20,533 nt of DNA, taken from contig CAZCPY010000050.1 in assembly GCA_964499865.1 (NCBI GenBank), positions 1 to 20,533 on the forward strand, in the 5' to 3' direction. Positions 1 through 7,208 of this stretch are shown piece after piece; the first letter of the stretch is position 1, and each line of letters opens with the position of its first letter. The translations under genes and the position numbers were made by a program. This DNA comes from JANOGU01 sp964499865 (GTDB lineage Bacteria; Pseudomonadota; Alphaproteobacteria; Rhodobacterales; Rhodobacteraceae). The notes under the pieces were generated by a model. That model did not search any database. It saw nothing but the letters and a program-made list of their open reading frames with translations, and was not told where the DNA came from.

Positions 1-40
1 GGGGGCACCCGGCCCGAGCGCAGGGCCCCCCCTCCCCCAT

Positions 41-67
41 CCCCTCCCCACGGGGGGGGAGGGGAGG
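41..67. repeat. GC palindrome, intergenic copy 1
   Basis: CCCCTCCCC at 41-49 can pair with GGGGAGGGG at 56-64, and the element continues as AGGCGC. It lies just downstream of the minus-strand stop codon at 109, so it could act as a stem-loop terminator for that gene, but there is no T-tract. A closely similar element (same CCCCATCCC(C)TCCCC lead and GGGAGGCGC exit) is at 2562-2587, so this looks like a dispersed repeat. The pairing is seen directly; the function is inferred. Confidence 0.5.
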
Positions 68-108
68 CGCTGCCGTCGGGCAGGTCGAGCCCGGGTGCGC
101 CGCGCGCG

Positions 109-639
109 TCAGCCCGGCGCGTAGGTCAGGCAGACCACATCGCCGCCCACCCGGTCGTGGGACAACAGCCGCAGCGGCGGCGCCGGGCCGCGGAACAGCG
201 GACGGCCGTGCCCCAGAACAACGGGGTGCACATACAGGCGATAGGCGTCGATCAGCCCTGTCCCGGCAAGGCCTTGCGCCAGCACCGGTCCGCCCATGGC
301 GATCTCGCCCGCGTGGTCGGCCTTGAGGCGGGCCACGGCGGCCGCAAGATCGCCCGTCAGCAGCGTGGCGTGCGGCCCGACCCCGCGCAGGCTGCGCGAG
401 GCCACCCACTTGGGCATCGCGCGATACGCCCGCGCGAAGGCATGTTCATCCTCGCCCCAGCCGGGCTGGTCCGCGTCCCAGTATTGCATCAGCTGATACA
501 GCCCCCGGCCATAGAGGCTGCCGGTCAGGCCCGCGACGATGCCTGTGAAGTGTCGGAACAGCGCGGGCTCCGGGGAAAAGCGGTCGTGGTCGACATAGCC
601 GTCGAGCGAGACGTTCATGCCGAGCACGAGGCGCGCCAT
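109..639 (-). CDS. dihydrofolate reductase (RibD C-terminal) family protein
   Basis: This encodes a 176-residue protein of the RibD C-terminal / DHFR-like fold, like the small stand-alone YyaP/YwjB proteins. The N-terminus has the family signature MNVSLDGYV (residues 8-16). The C-terminal half has MGGPVLAQGL (115-124) followed by GLIDAYRLYVHPVVLGHGRPLF (128-149), the substrate/NADPH-fold strand region. The open frame extends further upstream, but only as high-GC read-through. The ATG at 639 gives the family N-terminus and starts 11 bp after the stop of the upstream lipoprotein gene, so the two are probably co-transcribed. The true substrate is unknown; these proteins often use NADPH to reduce a pteridine- or pyrimidine-like compound. 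The fold is confident, the reaction is not. Confidence 0.88.
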   Translation of the reverse strand: MARLVLGMNVSLDGYVDHDRFSPEPALFRHFTGIVAGLTGSLYGRGLYQLMQYWDADQPGWGEDEHAFARAYRAMPKWVASRSLRGVGPHATLLTGDLAAAVARLKADHAGEIAMGGPVLAQGLAGTGLIDAYRLYVHPVVLGHGRPLFRGPAPPLRLLSHDRVGGDVVCLTYAPG

Positions 640-650
640 GCGGACGGACC

Positions 651-1064
651 CTAGGCGTCGGGCAGGGCAACGCAGCGGCCGACCGCCTCGTCCACCCGCG
701 GCGCCAGCACGCGGCGCTCGGCCTGAAGACCGGCCAGCCGGGCGCGCTCGGCGGCCGGGTCGATCGACCTGCGGCGCGTCTCGGTGACCCAGCGTTCCCG
801 CGTGCAAGCCGCGACCTGCGGGCGCGGCCGGGGGGCGCCCGCCTCGGGCGGGCCGTCGGGCACCACGATGCAGGTGCCGATGTAGTCCACGGGCACGCGC
901 ACCTCGATCAGCGCAAAGCCGCGGGCGAGGTTGCCCTCGGCCTCGGCGATGGCGCCGTCGATGTCGCGCAGCGCGCGGGTCTCGCGTGCGACGCAGCGTT
1001 CCTGCGGCGTGCCGCAGGCGGCCAGCAGGGGCAGCGTCAGGAACAGCAGGTAGCGGTAGGGCAT
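651..1064 (-). CDS. small putative lipoprotein
   Basis: This encodes a 137-residue protein with a short positively charged, then hydrophobic N-terminus ending in LLAAC, a typical lipobox. Cys17 would be lipidated after signal peptidase II cleavage, so the mature protein is probably anchored in the inner or outer membrane, facing the periplasm. The mature part has several further cysteines (for example in ERCVARE, GTCIVV, AACTRE and GRCVAL) that could form disulfides, and is otherwise charged and helical in its C-terminal third. I do not recognise a domain. The frame is open further upstream, but the ATG at 1064 is the only start giving a signal peptide. The next gene (DHFR-like) begins 11 bp downstream. 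Confidence 0.75.
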   Translation of the reverse strand: MPYRYLLFLTLPLLAACGTPQERCVARETRALRDIDGAIAEAEGNLARGFALIEVRVPVDYIGTCIVVPDGPPEAGAPRPRPQVAACTRERWVTETRRRSIDPAAERARLAGLQAERRVLAPRVDEAVGRCVALPDA

Positions 1065-1126
1065 GGCTGCACCCCCGGAAGCCGCCCGAGGGTAGCGCCT
1101 TTGCGCCCGGCGGTCGAGGCCCGGCC

Positions 1127-1363
1127 TCAGGTCGGGCGGTCCAGGCGATAGCTGCCTTCCGGCAGGTCCAGCGCTGCCGCCAGTTCGCGCAATTGGCGCA
1201 CCGACAGGGTGACGGTGACCGGCCCCCGGCCGCCGGGCGCCTCTTGCGTGACGGTGACGCAATCTTCAAAGGCGGAAATCACCACATCCTCTTGCAGATG
1301 TGATGCGCCCTCGTCGATCAGGGTGATGACGGTGGCGTCGAAGTCGTGCTCGATGGTGAACAT
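1127..1363 (-). CDS. small conserved-looking protein, unknown function
   Basis: This encodes a 78-residue acidic protein starting MFTIEHDFDATVITLIDEG and ending in a helical segment (VRQLRELAAALDLPEGSYRL). The first half looks like beta strands; there is no signal peptide or membrane segment. The longer open frame upstream of the ATG at 1363 runs antisense through the metalloprotease gene and is not credible. The gene is divergent from that metalloprotease with only 55 bp between start codons, so the promoters must overlap or lie close together. I do not recognise the family. Confidence 0.7.
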   Translation of the reverse strand: MFTIEHDFDATVITLIDEGASHLQEDVVISAFEDCVTVTQEAPGGRGPVTVTLSVRQLRELAAALDLPEGSYRLDRPT

Positions 1364-1418
1364 GCGGACCAGACTAGGGTGGCCGGGGCGGCGCGGGCAA
1401 GGGCCCGCGGGCGGCAGG

Positions 1419-2126
1419 ATGCGGGCGGCGCTGGTCGCTCTGGCCCTGCTGGCGGGCTGCATGCCGGTGGCCGCGCCCCTGCCGCCGCCGCCGCAGGCCG
1501 TGGCCGCGCCGCAGGACGCGCTGCCCCCGCGCGCGGCGGCGGCGAACTTCCTGACCGCGGTCGATGCAGTGACCCCGGTGGCCGAGGCGCTGTGCCGCGC
1601 CCGCACCCGCGGCCTGCCCTGCGGCTTTCGCATCGTCGTGGACGACCGCCCCGGCGCGCCCCCCAATGCCTTCCAGACGCTGGACCGTTCGGGCCGCCCG
1701 GTCGTGGGCTTCACGCTGGCGCTGATCGCGCGGGCGCGCAACGTGGACGAGATCGCCTTCGTCATCGGGCACGAGACCGCGCACCACATCCTGGGCCACA
1801 TCCCGGCGGCGCAGGAAAGCGCCGCCACGGGGGCGCTGGTGGCCGGCGTGATGGCGGCCGTGGGCGGGGCGGACGAGGCCGCGGTGCGCCGCGCGCAGGA
1901 AATCGGCGCGACGCTGGGGGCGCGGCGGTTTTCCAAGGACTTCGAGCTCGAGGCCGATGCGCTGGGCGCGGAAATCGCGCTGGCCGCAGGCTTCGATCCC
2001 CTGCGGGGGGCCGACTTCTTCGCGCGCCTGCCCGACCCGGGCGACCAGTTCCTGGGCACCCATCCGCCCAATGCCGAACGGCTGGCCGTGGTGCGCCGGA
2101 CGGTGGCGCGGCTGACTGGAAACTGA
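1419..2126 (+). CDS. M48-family zinc metalloprotease, lipoprotein
   Basis: This encodes a 235-residue secreted metalloprotease. Residues 1-14 form a signal peptide with lipobox LLAGC (Cys14), followed by a Pro/Ala-rich linker to about residue 38. The zinc motif HETAH is at 118-122 (His118 and His122 ligands, Glu119 catalytic). The third ligand region is FELEADALG at 175-183 (Glu178), which matches the M48 ExEADxxG pattern. The protein ends in the M48-typical THPPNAERLAVVRR. It resembles the catalytic domain of BepA/LoiP-type periplasmic proteases involved in outer-membrane protein quality control, but lacks BepA's TPR repeats. The ATG at 1419 follows GGCAGG and gives the signal peptide; the upstream extension of the frame overlaps the divergent gene and is discarded. 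dgkA follows 39 bp downstream. Confidence 0.93.
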   Translation: MRAALVALALLAGCMPVAAPLPPPPQAVAAPQDALPPRAAAANFLTAVDAVTPVAEALCRARTRGLPCGFRIVVDDRPGAPPNAFQTLDRSGRPVVGFTLALIARARNVDEIAFVIGHETAHHILGHIPAAQESAATGALVAGVMAAVGGADEAAVRRAQEIGATLGARRFSKDFELEADALGAEIALAAGFDPLRGADFFARLPDPGDQFLGTHPPNAERLAVVRRTVARLTGN

Positions 2127-2165
2127 CCGTCGTTGCCCCTAGCCTTGGCCGAAACGGGGGACGGG

Positions 2166-2522
2166 ATGGACATCCGGGCAGAGCTGATCCGCTTCGGCAA
2201 CACGGCGAAATGGTCCTGGGCGGGCTGGAGCGCGGCCTGGGCCCGGGAAAAGTCGCTGAGGCAGTGGACGCTGGCCAACGCGATCTCGGCCGCGCTGGCG
2301 CTGGTGGTGGACCTGGACGGGGCGGAACGGGCGCTGATCCTCGGCCTTGGCCTGCTGATCCTGGCGGCGGAGCTCATCAACACCGCCATCGAGGAGGTGG
2401 TGGACGACGTGTCCGAAGCCATCCGCGACCGCGCCCGCCGGGCCAAGGACTGCGGGTCGGCCGCAGTGGCTGTCACCGCCATCGCGGCCGGTGTCGCCTG
2501 GCTGGCGGTGCTGGTCGGGTGA
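2166..2522 (+). CDS. dgkA: diacylglycerol kinase
   Basis: This encodes a 118-residue integral inner-membrane enzyme that phosphorylates diacylglycerol to phosphatidic acid, recycling lipid left over from membrane-derived oligosaccharide synthesis. The signature ELINTAIEEVVD (69-80) is complete, and key positions coincide with E. coli numbering: Glu28, Glu69, Asn72, Glu76, and Lys94-Asp95 followed by GSAAV. Three hydrophobic segments are visible (about 38-50, 56-72 and 99-117). The ATG at 2166 is preceded by GGGGGACGGG. An in-frame ATG 33 bp upstream would add 11 residues that the family lacks. Length is close to the 121-122 residues usual for the family. Confidence 0.96.
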   Translation: MDIRAELIRFGNTAKWSWAGWSAAWAREKSLRQWTLANAISAALALVVDLDGAERALILGLGLLILAAELINTAIEEVVDDVSEAIRDRARRAKDCGSAAVAVTAIAAGVAWLAVLVG

Positions 2523-2561
2523 CGGCGGCGGCCCCTTCCGCCGGGCGCCCCCCCGCCCCAT

Positions 2562-2587
2562 CCCTCCCCCGCGAGGGGGGAGGGAGG
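2562..2587. repeat. GC palindrome, intergenic copy 2
   Basis: CCCTCCCCC (2562-2570) and GGGGGAGGG (2576-2584) form a perfect 9-bp stem around GCGAG. The element sits 39 bp after the dgkA stop and resembles the element at 41-67. Its right arm GGGAGG (2582-2587) lies 5 bp before an ATG at 2593, so it mimics a strong Shine-Dalgarno sequence. It could be a terminator for dgkA, although no T-run follows. Confidence 0.55.
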
Positions 2588-2634
2588 CGCCCATGCGGCC
2601 GGCGCCCGTCCCGGCGCCGAAGGGGCCCGCCCGC

Positions 2635-3318
2635 ATGTTCCTGGTGACGCCCGATACCGTCTGGAATCCGGTCGTGCTGGAAACCCGCGAGGTGCCGCGG
2701 CCGTTCATGGGGCTGGTGTCGCTCTGGCCGCGGCGGGGGGCGACCTGGCGGCTCAGGGCGCGGCTGTGGTTCGAACGCGAATGGCTGCGCTATGCGGCCT
2801 CGCTCTTGCCCTTCGTTCTGGCCGCGGTGATCTGGCCCGGCCAGGCCATCGCCATCGCCCAGGCGCCGCTGCCGATGTTCGCGGTCGTCTACCTGGTCGA
2901 GACGCGGTTCCTGCGCGTGCCGCGCGACAGGCGCGCGGCTTTCGCCACACCGGCAGAGATCGAGCGCGCGCAGGACGCCTTCCGCGCCCGGGCCCGCGCC
3001 ATCCTTGCGCGCATCGCCGCCGGGCGGCGGATGACCGACGGGGCGCTGTGGCTGGTCGCCGAACAGTCCGACCTCGCCCGCGTGGCGCCGCTGACCTGGG
3101 TGTCGGTGCAGGCCGAGGCGACGGCGACCGAGGGCCCGCGCGTGCTGGCGCTGACCGAAGCCGAAGAGGCCACGGTGGCGACCCTGTTCGCAGGCGCCTT
3201 CACCGAGGCGGCGCTGCACCGGGCGAATCTGGCCGAAGGGGTCTTCCTGCGCAGCGAGAGGCTCGCGGCGCGCGGCCTTTCGGCGCATGCCCGGATGGCC
3301 GCGCTGACGGCGGGGTAG
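2635..3318 (+). CDS. hypothetical protein with two membrane segments
   Basis: This encodes a 227-residue protein beginning MFLVTPDTVWNPVVLETREVP. A central hydrophobic block (about residues 50-90, WLRYAASLLPFVLAAVIWPG then PLPMFAVVYLVETRFL) suggests a membrane hairpin. It is followed by an Arg/Ala-rich helical cytoplasmic region and a C-terminal helical domain. I do not recognise a family. Two starts are possible. The ATG at 2635 has AAGGGG about 9 bp upstream and begins where plausible protein sequence begins. The ATG at 2593 has a stronger GGGAGG, but that belongs to the palindromic repeat and would add 14 Pro/Ala-rich residues. The gene converges on thrS with about 20 bp between stops. Confidence 0.7.
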   Translation: MFLVTPDTVWNPVVLETREVPRPFMGLVSLWPRRGATWRLRARLWFEREWLRYAASLLPFVLAAVIWPGQAIAIAQAPLPMFAVVYLVETRFLRVPRDRRAAFATPAEIERAQDAFRARARAILARIAAGRRMTDGALWLVAEQSDLARVAPLTWVSVQAEATATEGPRVLALTEAEEATVATLFAGAFTEAALHRANLAEGVFLRSERLAARGLSAHARMAALTAG

Positions 3319-3339
3319 GGGAGGGGATACCCGCCCGTT

Positions 3340-5286
3340 TCAGCGCAGGTCGGGCGGCAAAGCCTCGGCCGCGAGCGCGGCCACGGCGGTGTCGAGGGGC
3401 AGGGTCTCCACCCGCGTCTCGCCCAGGCGGCGCAGCGCCACCGTGCCGGCCGCGACCTCCTGCTGGCCGATGGCCAGGATCACCGGCACCTTGCCGAGCG
3501 AATGTTCGCGCACCTTGTAGTTGATCTTCTCGTTGCGCGTGTCCGCCTCGGCCCGCACGCCTGCCGCCACCAGCGCCGCGGTCACCGCGCGCACATGGGC
3601 ATCGGCGTCCGAGACGATGGAGGCCACGACGACCTGCCGCGGCGCCAGCCAGAAGGGCAGCTTGCCTGCGTGGTTCTCGATCAGGATGCCGATGAACCGC
3701 TCGAAGGACCCCAGGCATGCCCGGTGCAGCATGACCGGGCGGTGCTTCATCCCGTCTTCGCCGACGTAGGTCGCATCCAGCCGTTCGGGCAGGTTGGGGT
3801 CGACCTGGAAGGTGCCGCACTGCCAGTCGCGGCCGATGGCGTCGGTCAGCACGAACTCGAGCTTCGGTCCGTAAAAGGCGCCCTCGCCGGGGAAAAGCTC
3901 GCAGGCGTGCCCTGCCGCCGTTACCGCATTGGCCAGCGCGGCCTCGGCGAAGTCCCAGCTTTCCTCGGTGCCGATGCGCTTTTCCGGCCGGGTGGAAAGC
4001 TTGATGCGCCAGGCGTCGAAGCCGAGGTCGGCATAGACCCGCGACAGGAAGGCGATGAAGCGTTTCGCTTCCCCCTCGATCTGATCCTCGCGGGCGAAGA
4101 TGTGGGCATCGTCCTGGGTGAAGCCGCGCACGCGCATGATGCCGTGCAGGGCGCCCGAGGGTTCATACCGGTTGCAGGAGCCGAATTCGGCCATGCGCAG
4201 CGGCAGGTCGCGGTAGGACTTGAGGCCCACGTTGTAGATCTGCACGTGGCAGGGGCAGTTCATCGGCTTGAGCGCGTTGACCGTCTTGGCCCTGGCGTGC
4301 TCCTCCTCGACCTCGACGATGAACATGTGCTCCTGATAGTTCGCCCAGTGGCCGGATTTCTCCCACAGCACCCGGTTCACCACCTGCGGCGTGTTGACCT
4401 CGACATAGCCATCCGCGCGCTGGCGGCGGCGCATGTAGTCCTGCAGCGTGGTGTAGATCATCCAGCCGTTGGGGTGCCAGAACACCTGGCCCGGCGCTTC
4501 CTCCTGCATGTGGAAGAGGTCCATCTCGCGCCCCAGCTTGCGGTGGTCGCGCCTGGCGGCCTCCTCCAGCATCGTCAGATGCGCCTTGAGCTCGTCGCGG
4601 CTGCGGAAGGCCACGGCCGAGATGCGCTGCAACTGCGGGCGCGCGGTGTCGCCAAACCAGTAGGCGCCCGAGACGCCCATCAGGCGGAAGGCGTCGGCCG
4701 GGACCTGGCCGGTGTGCTGCAGGTGGGGGCCGCGGCAGAGGTCGGCCCAGGGCCCGTGCCAGTAGATGCGGATCGGCACGCCGTCGGGAATGCGGTGGAC
4801 GAGCTCGACCTTGAAGGGCTCGCCCGCCGCCTCGTAATGCGCGATGGCGCGGGCGCGGTCCCAGACCTCGGTGCGCACGGGATCGCGGGCGGCGATGATC
4901 GCGCGCATGCGCGCCTCGATCGCGCCGAGGTCTTCGGGCGTGAAGGGCTCGGCCCGGTCGAAGTCGTAGAACCAGCCGTATTCGGTCACCGGGCCGATGG
5001 TCACCTTGGTCTCGGGCCAGATCTCCTGCACCGCGCGGGCCATGATGTGGGCGAGGTCGTGGCGGATCAGTTCGAGCGCCTGCGGCGCGTCGGCCATGGT
5101 GTGCAGGACGATGCCGGCGTCCTGCTCGATCGGCCAGGCAAGATCCCAGTGGGTGCCGTTGACGGTGGCGCTGATCGCCCTTTTCGCCAGGCCCGGCGCG
5201 ATCGCGGCGGCGACCTGCGCCGGCGTGGTTCCCTTTGCGACCTGGCGGACGGCGCCATCGGGGAAGGTCAGCGAGATCGTGGCCAT
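3340..5286 (-). CDS. thrS: threonine--tRNA ligase
   Basis: This encodes a 648-residue cytoplasmic class II aminoacyl-tRNA synthetase that charges tRNA-Thr. All domains are present in order. The TGS domain is at about 1-63. The editing domain has HxxxH (His76, His80) and Cys184/His188, which removes mischarged serine. The catalytic core has motif 2 (FGSCNRYEPSGALHGIMRVRGFTQDDAH) and motif 3 near 515-535. The C-terminal anticodon-binding domain starts at about 548. The zinc ligands Cys344 (MNCPCHV), His395 and His521 correspond to E. coli Cys334/His385/His511. The ATG at 5286 is preceded by GAGGAGGCCCG, a strong ribosome-binding site. Length is normal (E. coli 642). No leader or T-box-like control is visible in the short upstream region. 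Confidence 0.99.
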   Translation of the reverse strand: MATISLTFPDGAVRQVAKGTTPAQVAAAIAPGLAKRAISATVNGTHWDLAWPIEQDAGIVLHTMADAPQALELIRHDLAHIMARAVQEIWPETKVTIGPVTEYGWFYDFDRAEPFTPEDLGAIEARMRAIIAARDPVRTEVWDRARAIAHYEAAGEPFKVELVHRIPDGVPIRIYWHGPWADLCRGPHLQHTGQVPADAFRLMGVSGAYWFGDTARPQLQRISAVAFRSRDELKAHLTMLEEAARRDHRKLGREMDLFHMQEEAPGQVFWHPNGWMIYTTLQDYMRRRQRADGYVEVNTPQVVNRVLWEKSGHWANYQEHMFIVEVEEEHARAKTVNALKPMNCPCHVQIYNVGLKSYRDLPLRMAEFGSCNRYEPSGALHGIMRVRGFTQDDAHIFAREDQIEGEAKRFIAFLSRVYADLGFDAWRIKLSTRPEKRIGTEESWDFAEAALANAVTAAGHACELFPGEGAFYGPKLEFVLTDAIGRDWQCGTFQVDPNLPERLDATYVGEDGMKHRPVMLHRACLGSFERFIGILIENHAGKLPFWLAPRQVVVASIVSDADAHVRAVTAALVAAGVRAEADTRNEKINYKVREHSLGKVPVILAIGQQEVAAGTVALRRLGETRVETLPLDTAVAALAAEALPPDLR

Positions 5287-5382
5287 CGGGCCTCCTCGTC
5301 GGTTCGGCGCCTACGGATGCGCCCGGTTGCGGGTGGGCCTTCTGTCCCGGGAAACCGCGGCGGCGTCAAGGGGAGAGCGGTT

Positions 5383-5463
5383 GCGCCCCGGCTTTCGCCG
5401 GGGCGCCCCGGCGGGGGGCTTTGCCCCCCGCACCCCCCCGGAGTATCTGAGCCAAGATGAAGC
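5383..5463 (+). repeat. double-hairpin GC intergenic repeat with GGAGTAT..AAGATGAAG tail
   Basis: Two perfect hairpins stand in tandem: GCGCCCCGGC/GCCGGGGCGC (5383-5392 with 5397-5406, loop TTTC) and GCGGGGGGC/GCCCCCCGC (5411-5419 with 5423-5431, loop TTT). A tail with CCCCCCCGGAGTATCTGAGCCAAGATGAAG features follows. From memory, this matches a dispersed repeat frequent in Rhodobacteraceae intergenic regions. It lies between the divergent thrS and hydrolase genes. Its final ATGAAG is in frame with the hydrolase, creating an alternative start at 5457. Confidence 0.7.
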
Positions 5464-5477
5464 AGGGAGGGACGGGG

Positions 5478-6230
5478 ATGGGACGGGATGCGCCGCAGGT
5501 GCTGGTAACGCCGCAGGGGCGGCGGATCGCCTATCATCTGTCGCCGGGCCGAGGGCCGGGGGTCGTCTTCCTGGGCGGGTTCCGGTCGGACATGGAGGGG
5601 ACCAAGGCGCTGTTCCTGGAGGCCCGGGCGCGGGCGGGGGGGCGGGCCTTCCTGCGTTTCGACTACAGCGGGCACGGGGCCTCGGGCGGGGCGTTCGAGG
5701 ACGGCTGCATCGGCGACTGGGCGGCGGATGCGGCGGCGGTGCTGGAGCTGACCGGGGGGCCGCAGGTGCTGGTGGGGTCCTCGATGGGCGGCTGGATCGC
5801 GCTGCTGCTGGCGCGTGCGGTGCCCGGGCGCGTGGCGGGGCTGGTGGGGATTGCCGCGGCGCCGGACTTCACGCTGGCGCTGGAGGCGGGGATGACGCCG
5901 GCCGAGGCGCGGGCGCTGGCGGCGGAGGGGCGGCTCCTGCGGCCTTCGGCCGATGATCCGGGCGGTTACGCCTTCACCCGCCGCCTGATCGAGGACGGGC
6001 GCCGCCAGGCGGTGCTGACGGCGCCCCTGGCGCTGCCGATGCCGGTGCGCCTGTTGCAGGGCACGGCGGATGCCGAGGTTCCGCTGGAAACCGCGCTGGC
6101 GATCGTGTCACATGCGCAGGCGCCAGACCTGCGGCTGGTGCTGGTGAAGGGGGCGGACCACCGCTTTTCCGCGCCCGCCTGTCTGGAGCTGATCGCGCAG
6201 GCGGTGGAGGAGGTGGCGGGCCGTGCGTAG
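5478..6230 (+). CDS. alpha/beta hydrolase, ABHD10-like
   Basis: This encodes a 250-residue single-domain alpha/beta hydrolase. The nucleophile elbow is GSSMG (100-104, Ser102); the probable acid is Asp198 (GTADAEVP) and the histidine is His228 (GADHRFS). The opening FLGGFRSDMEGTKA (31-44) and FLRFDYSGHGASGGAFEDG (58-76) resemble bacterial homologues of mitochondrial ABHD10, an acyl-protein thioesterase / acyl-glucuronide esterase. The bacterial substrate is unknown. There is no signal peptide, so it is probably cytoplasmic. The ATG at 5478 follows GGGAGGGACGGGG. The in-frame ATG at 5457 lies in the intergenic repeat and adds seven residues of low credibility. The stop overlaps the GTG start of the next gene by 8 bp. 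Confidence 0.92.
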   Translation: MGRDAPQVLVTPQGRRIAYHLSPGRGPGVVFLGGFRSDMEGTKALFLEARARAGGRAFLRFDYSGHGASGGAFEDGCIGDWAADAAAVLELTGGPQVLVGSSMGGWIALLLARAVPGRVAGLVGIAAAPDFTLALEAGMTPAEARALAAEGRLLRPSADDPGGYAFTRRLIEDGRRQAVLTAPLALPMPVRLLQGTADAEVPLETALAIVSHAQAPDLRLVLVKGADHRFSAPACLELIAQAVEEVAGRA

Positions 6231-7203
6231 CATCGGGCGGTGGGTCGGGCGGGGGCTTTTGCTGCTGGTCCTGGCGGGGGCGGCGCTCTGGGCCTTCGGG
6301 CCGCGGCAGGGGCTCGACCGGGCGGTGGCCTTCGATCCGGCCGGCATTCCCGCCGATCTGGACGCCTGGCTGGCGCGGCGCGAGGCGACCTTCGCCGACC
6401 TGCGCCCGGCGGCGGCCAAGGAGATCGTCTGGGCGGGCGAGGTCGGGGCGAAGACGCCCCTGGCCATCGTCTACCTGCACGGCTTTTCCGCCACCAAGGC
6501 GGAAATCCGCCCGGTTCCCGACGACGTGGCGGCGGCGCTGGGGGCGAACCTCTACTTCGCGCGGCTGGCCGGGCATGGGCGGACGGGCGAGGCGATGGCC
6601 ACGGCCACCGCCGAGGACTGGCTTTACGACTATGCCGAGGCGATGGAGATCGGGCGGCGGCTGGGGGAGCGGGTGATCGTCATCGGCACCTCGACCGGGG
6701 CCACGCTGGCGGCCCTGGGGGCGACGGAGGCGACGCTGTCCGAGGGGCTGGCGGGGGTGGTGCTGGTCTCGCCCAACTTTGCGCTGAATTCGCCTGCGGC
6801 GGCGATCCTGGACCTGCCCTTCGCGCCGGTCTGGGGCCCCTGGGTCGCGGGGCCCGAGCGTTCGTTCGAGCCGGTCAACGCGGCGCATGGCGACAACTGG
6901 ACGACGCGCTACCCCACCGCGGCGCTGTTCCCGATGGCGGTGCTGATGCGGGCGGCCCGGGCGCAGGACTGGACGGCGGTCAGGGTCCCGGCGCTGTTTG
7001 TCTGGTCGCCGCAGGACAAGGTGATCGACCCCGCCTGGGCGGCACGGGTCGCCGGGGCCTGGGGCGGACCTGCCAGGGTTGTGGAGGTGACGCCGGGGCC
7101 GGGGGACGACCCCTATGCCCATGTGATCGCCGGGCGGATCCTGTCGCCGTCGCTGACCGGCACGGTGACGGGCGCGATCCTCGACTGGGCGCAGGGGCTG
7201 TAG
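6223..7203 (+). CDS. alpha/beta hydrolase with N-terminal membrane anchor
   Basis: This encodes a 326-residue alpha/beta hydrolase. Residues about 9-26 (GRGLLLLVLAGAALWAFG) form a signal anchor, so the catalytic domain is probably periplasmic. The oxyanion-hole region is YLHGFSATKAE (84-94), the nucleophile motif is GTSTG (155-159, Ser157), the likely acid is Asp265 (WSPQDKVID), and the histidine is His300 (YAHVIAG). This looks like a serine lipase/esterase; its substrate is not evident. It starts with GTG at 6223, overlapping the previous hydrolase by 8 bp, with GGAGG upstream inside that gene, so translation is probably coupled. It converges on phaZ with only 5 bp between the stop codons. 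A role in PHA or lipid turnover is possible but has only proximity behind it. Confidence 0.9.
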   Translation: MRSIGRWVGRGLLLLVLAGAALWAFGPRQGLDRAVAFDPAGIPADLDAWLARREATFADLRPAAAKEIVWAGEVGAKTPLAIVYLHGFSATKAEIRPVPDDVAAALGANLYFARLAGHGRTGEAMATATAEDWLYDYAEAMEIGRRLGERVIVIGTSTGATLAALGATEATLSEGLAGVVLVSPNFALNSPAAAILDLPFAPVWGPWVAGPERSFEPVNAAHGDNWTTRYPTAALFPMAVLMRAARAQDWTAVRVPALFVWSPQDKVIDPAWAARVAGAWGGPARVVEVTPGPGDDPYAHVIAGRILSPSLTGTVTGAILDWAQGL

Positions 7204-7208
7204 GCGCC

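Noticed and set aside
4238..4262. Cys instead of Gly next to the zinc cysteine of ThrRS (MNCPCHV)
   Set aside because: This looked like a possible extra metal ligand, but as far as I recall this variant is common in alphaproteobacterial ThrRS, so it is not treated as novel.
3502..5460. 652-codon open frame on the plus strand opposite thrS
   Set aside because: The minus-strand thrS has all catalytic and editing residues. The opposite frame is open only because high-GC codon bias removes stops; its translation is low-complexity.
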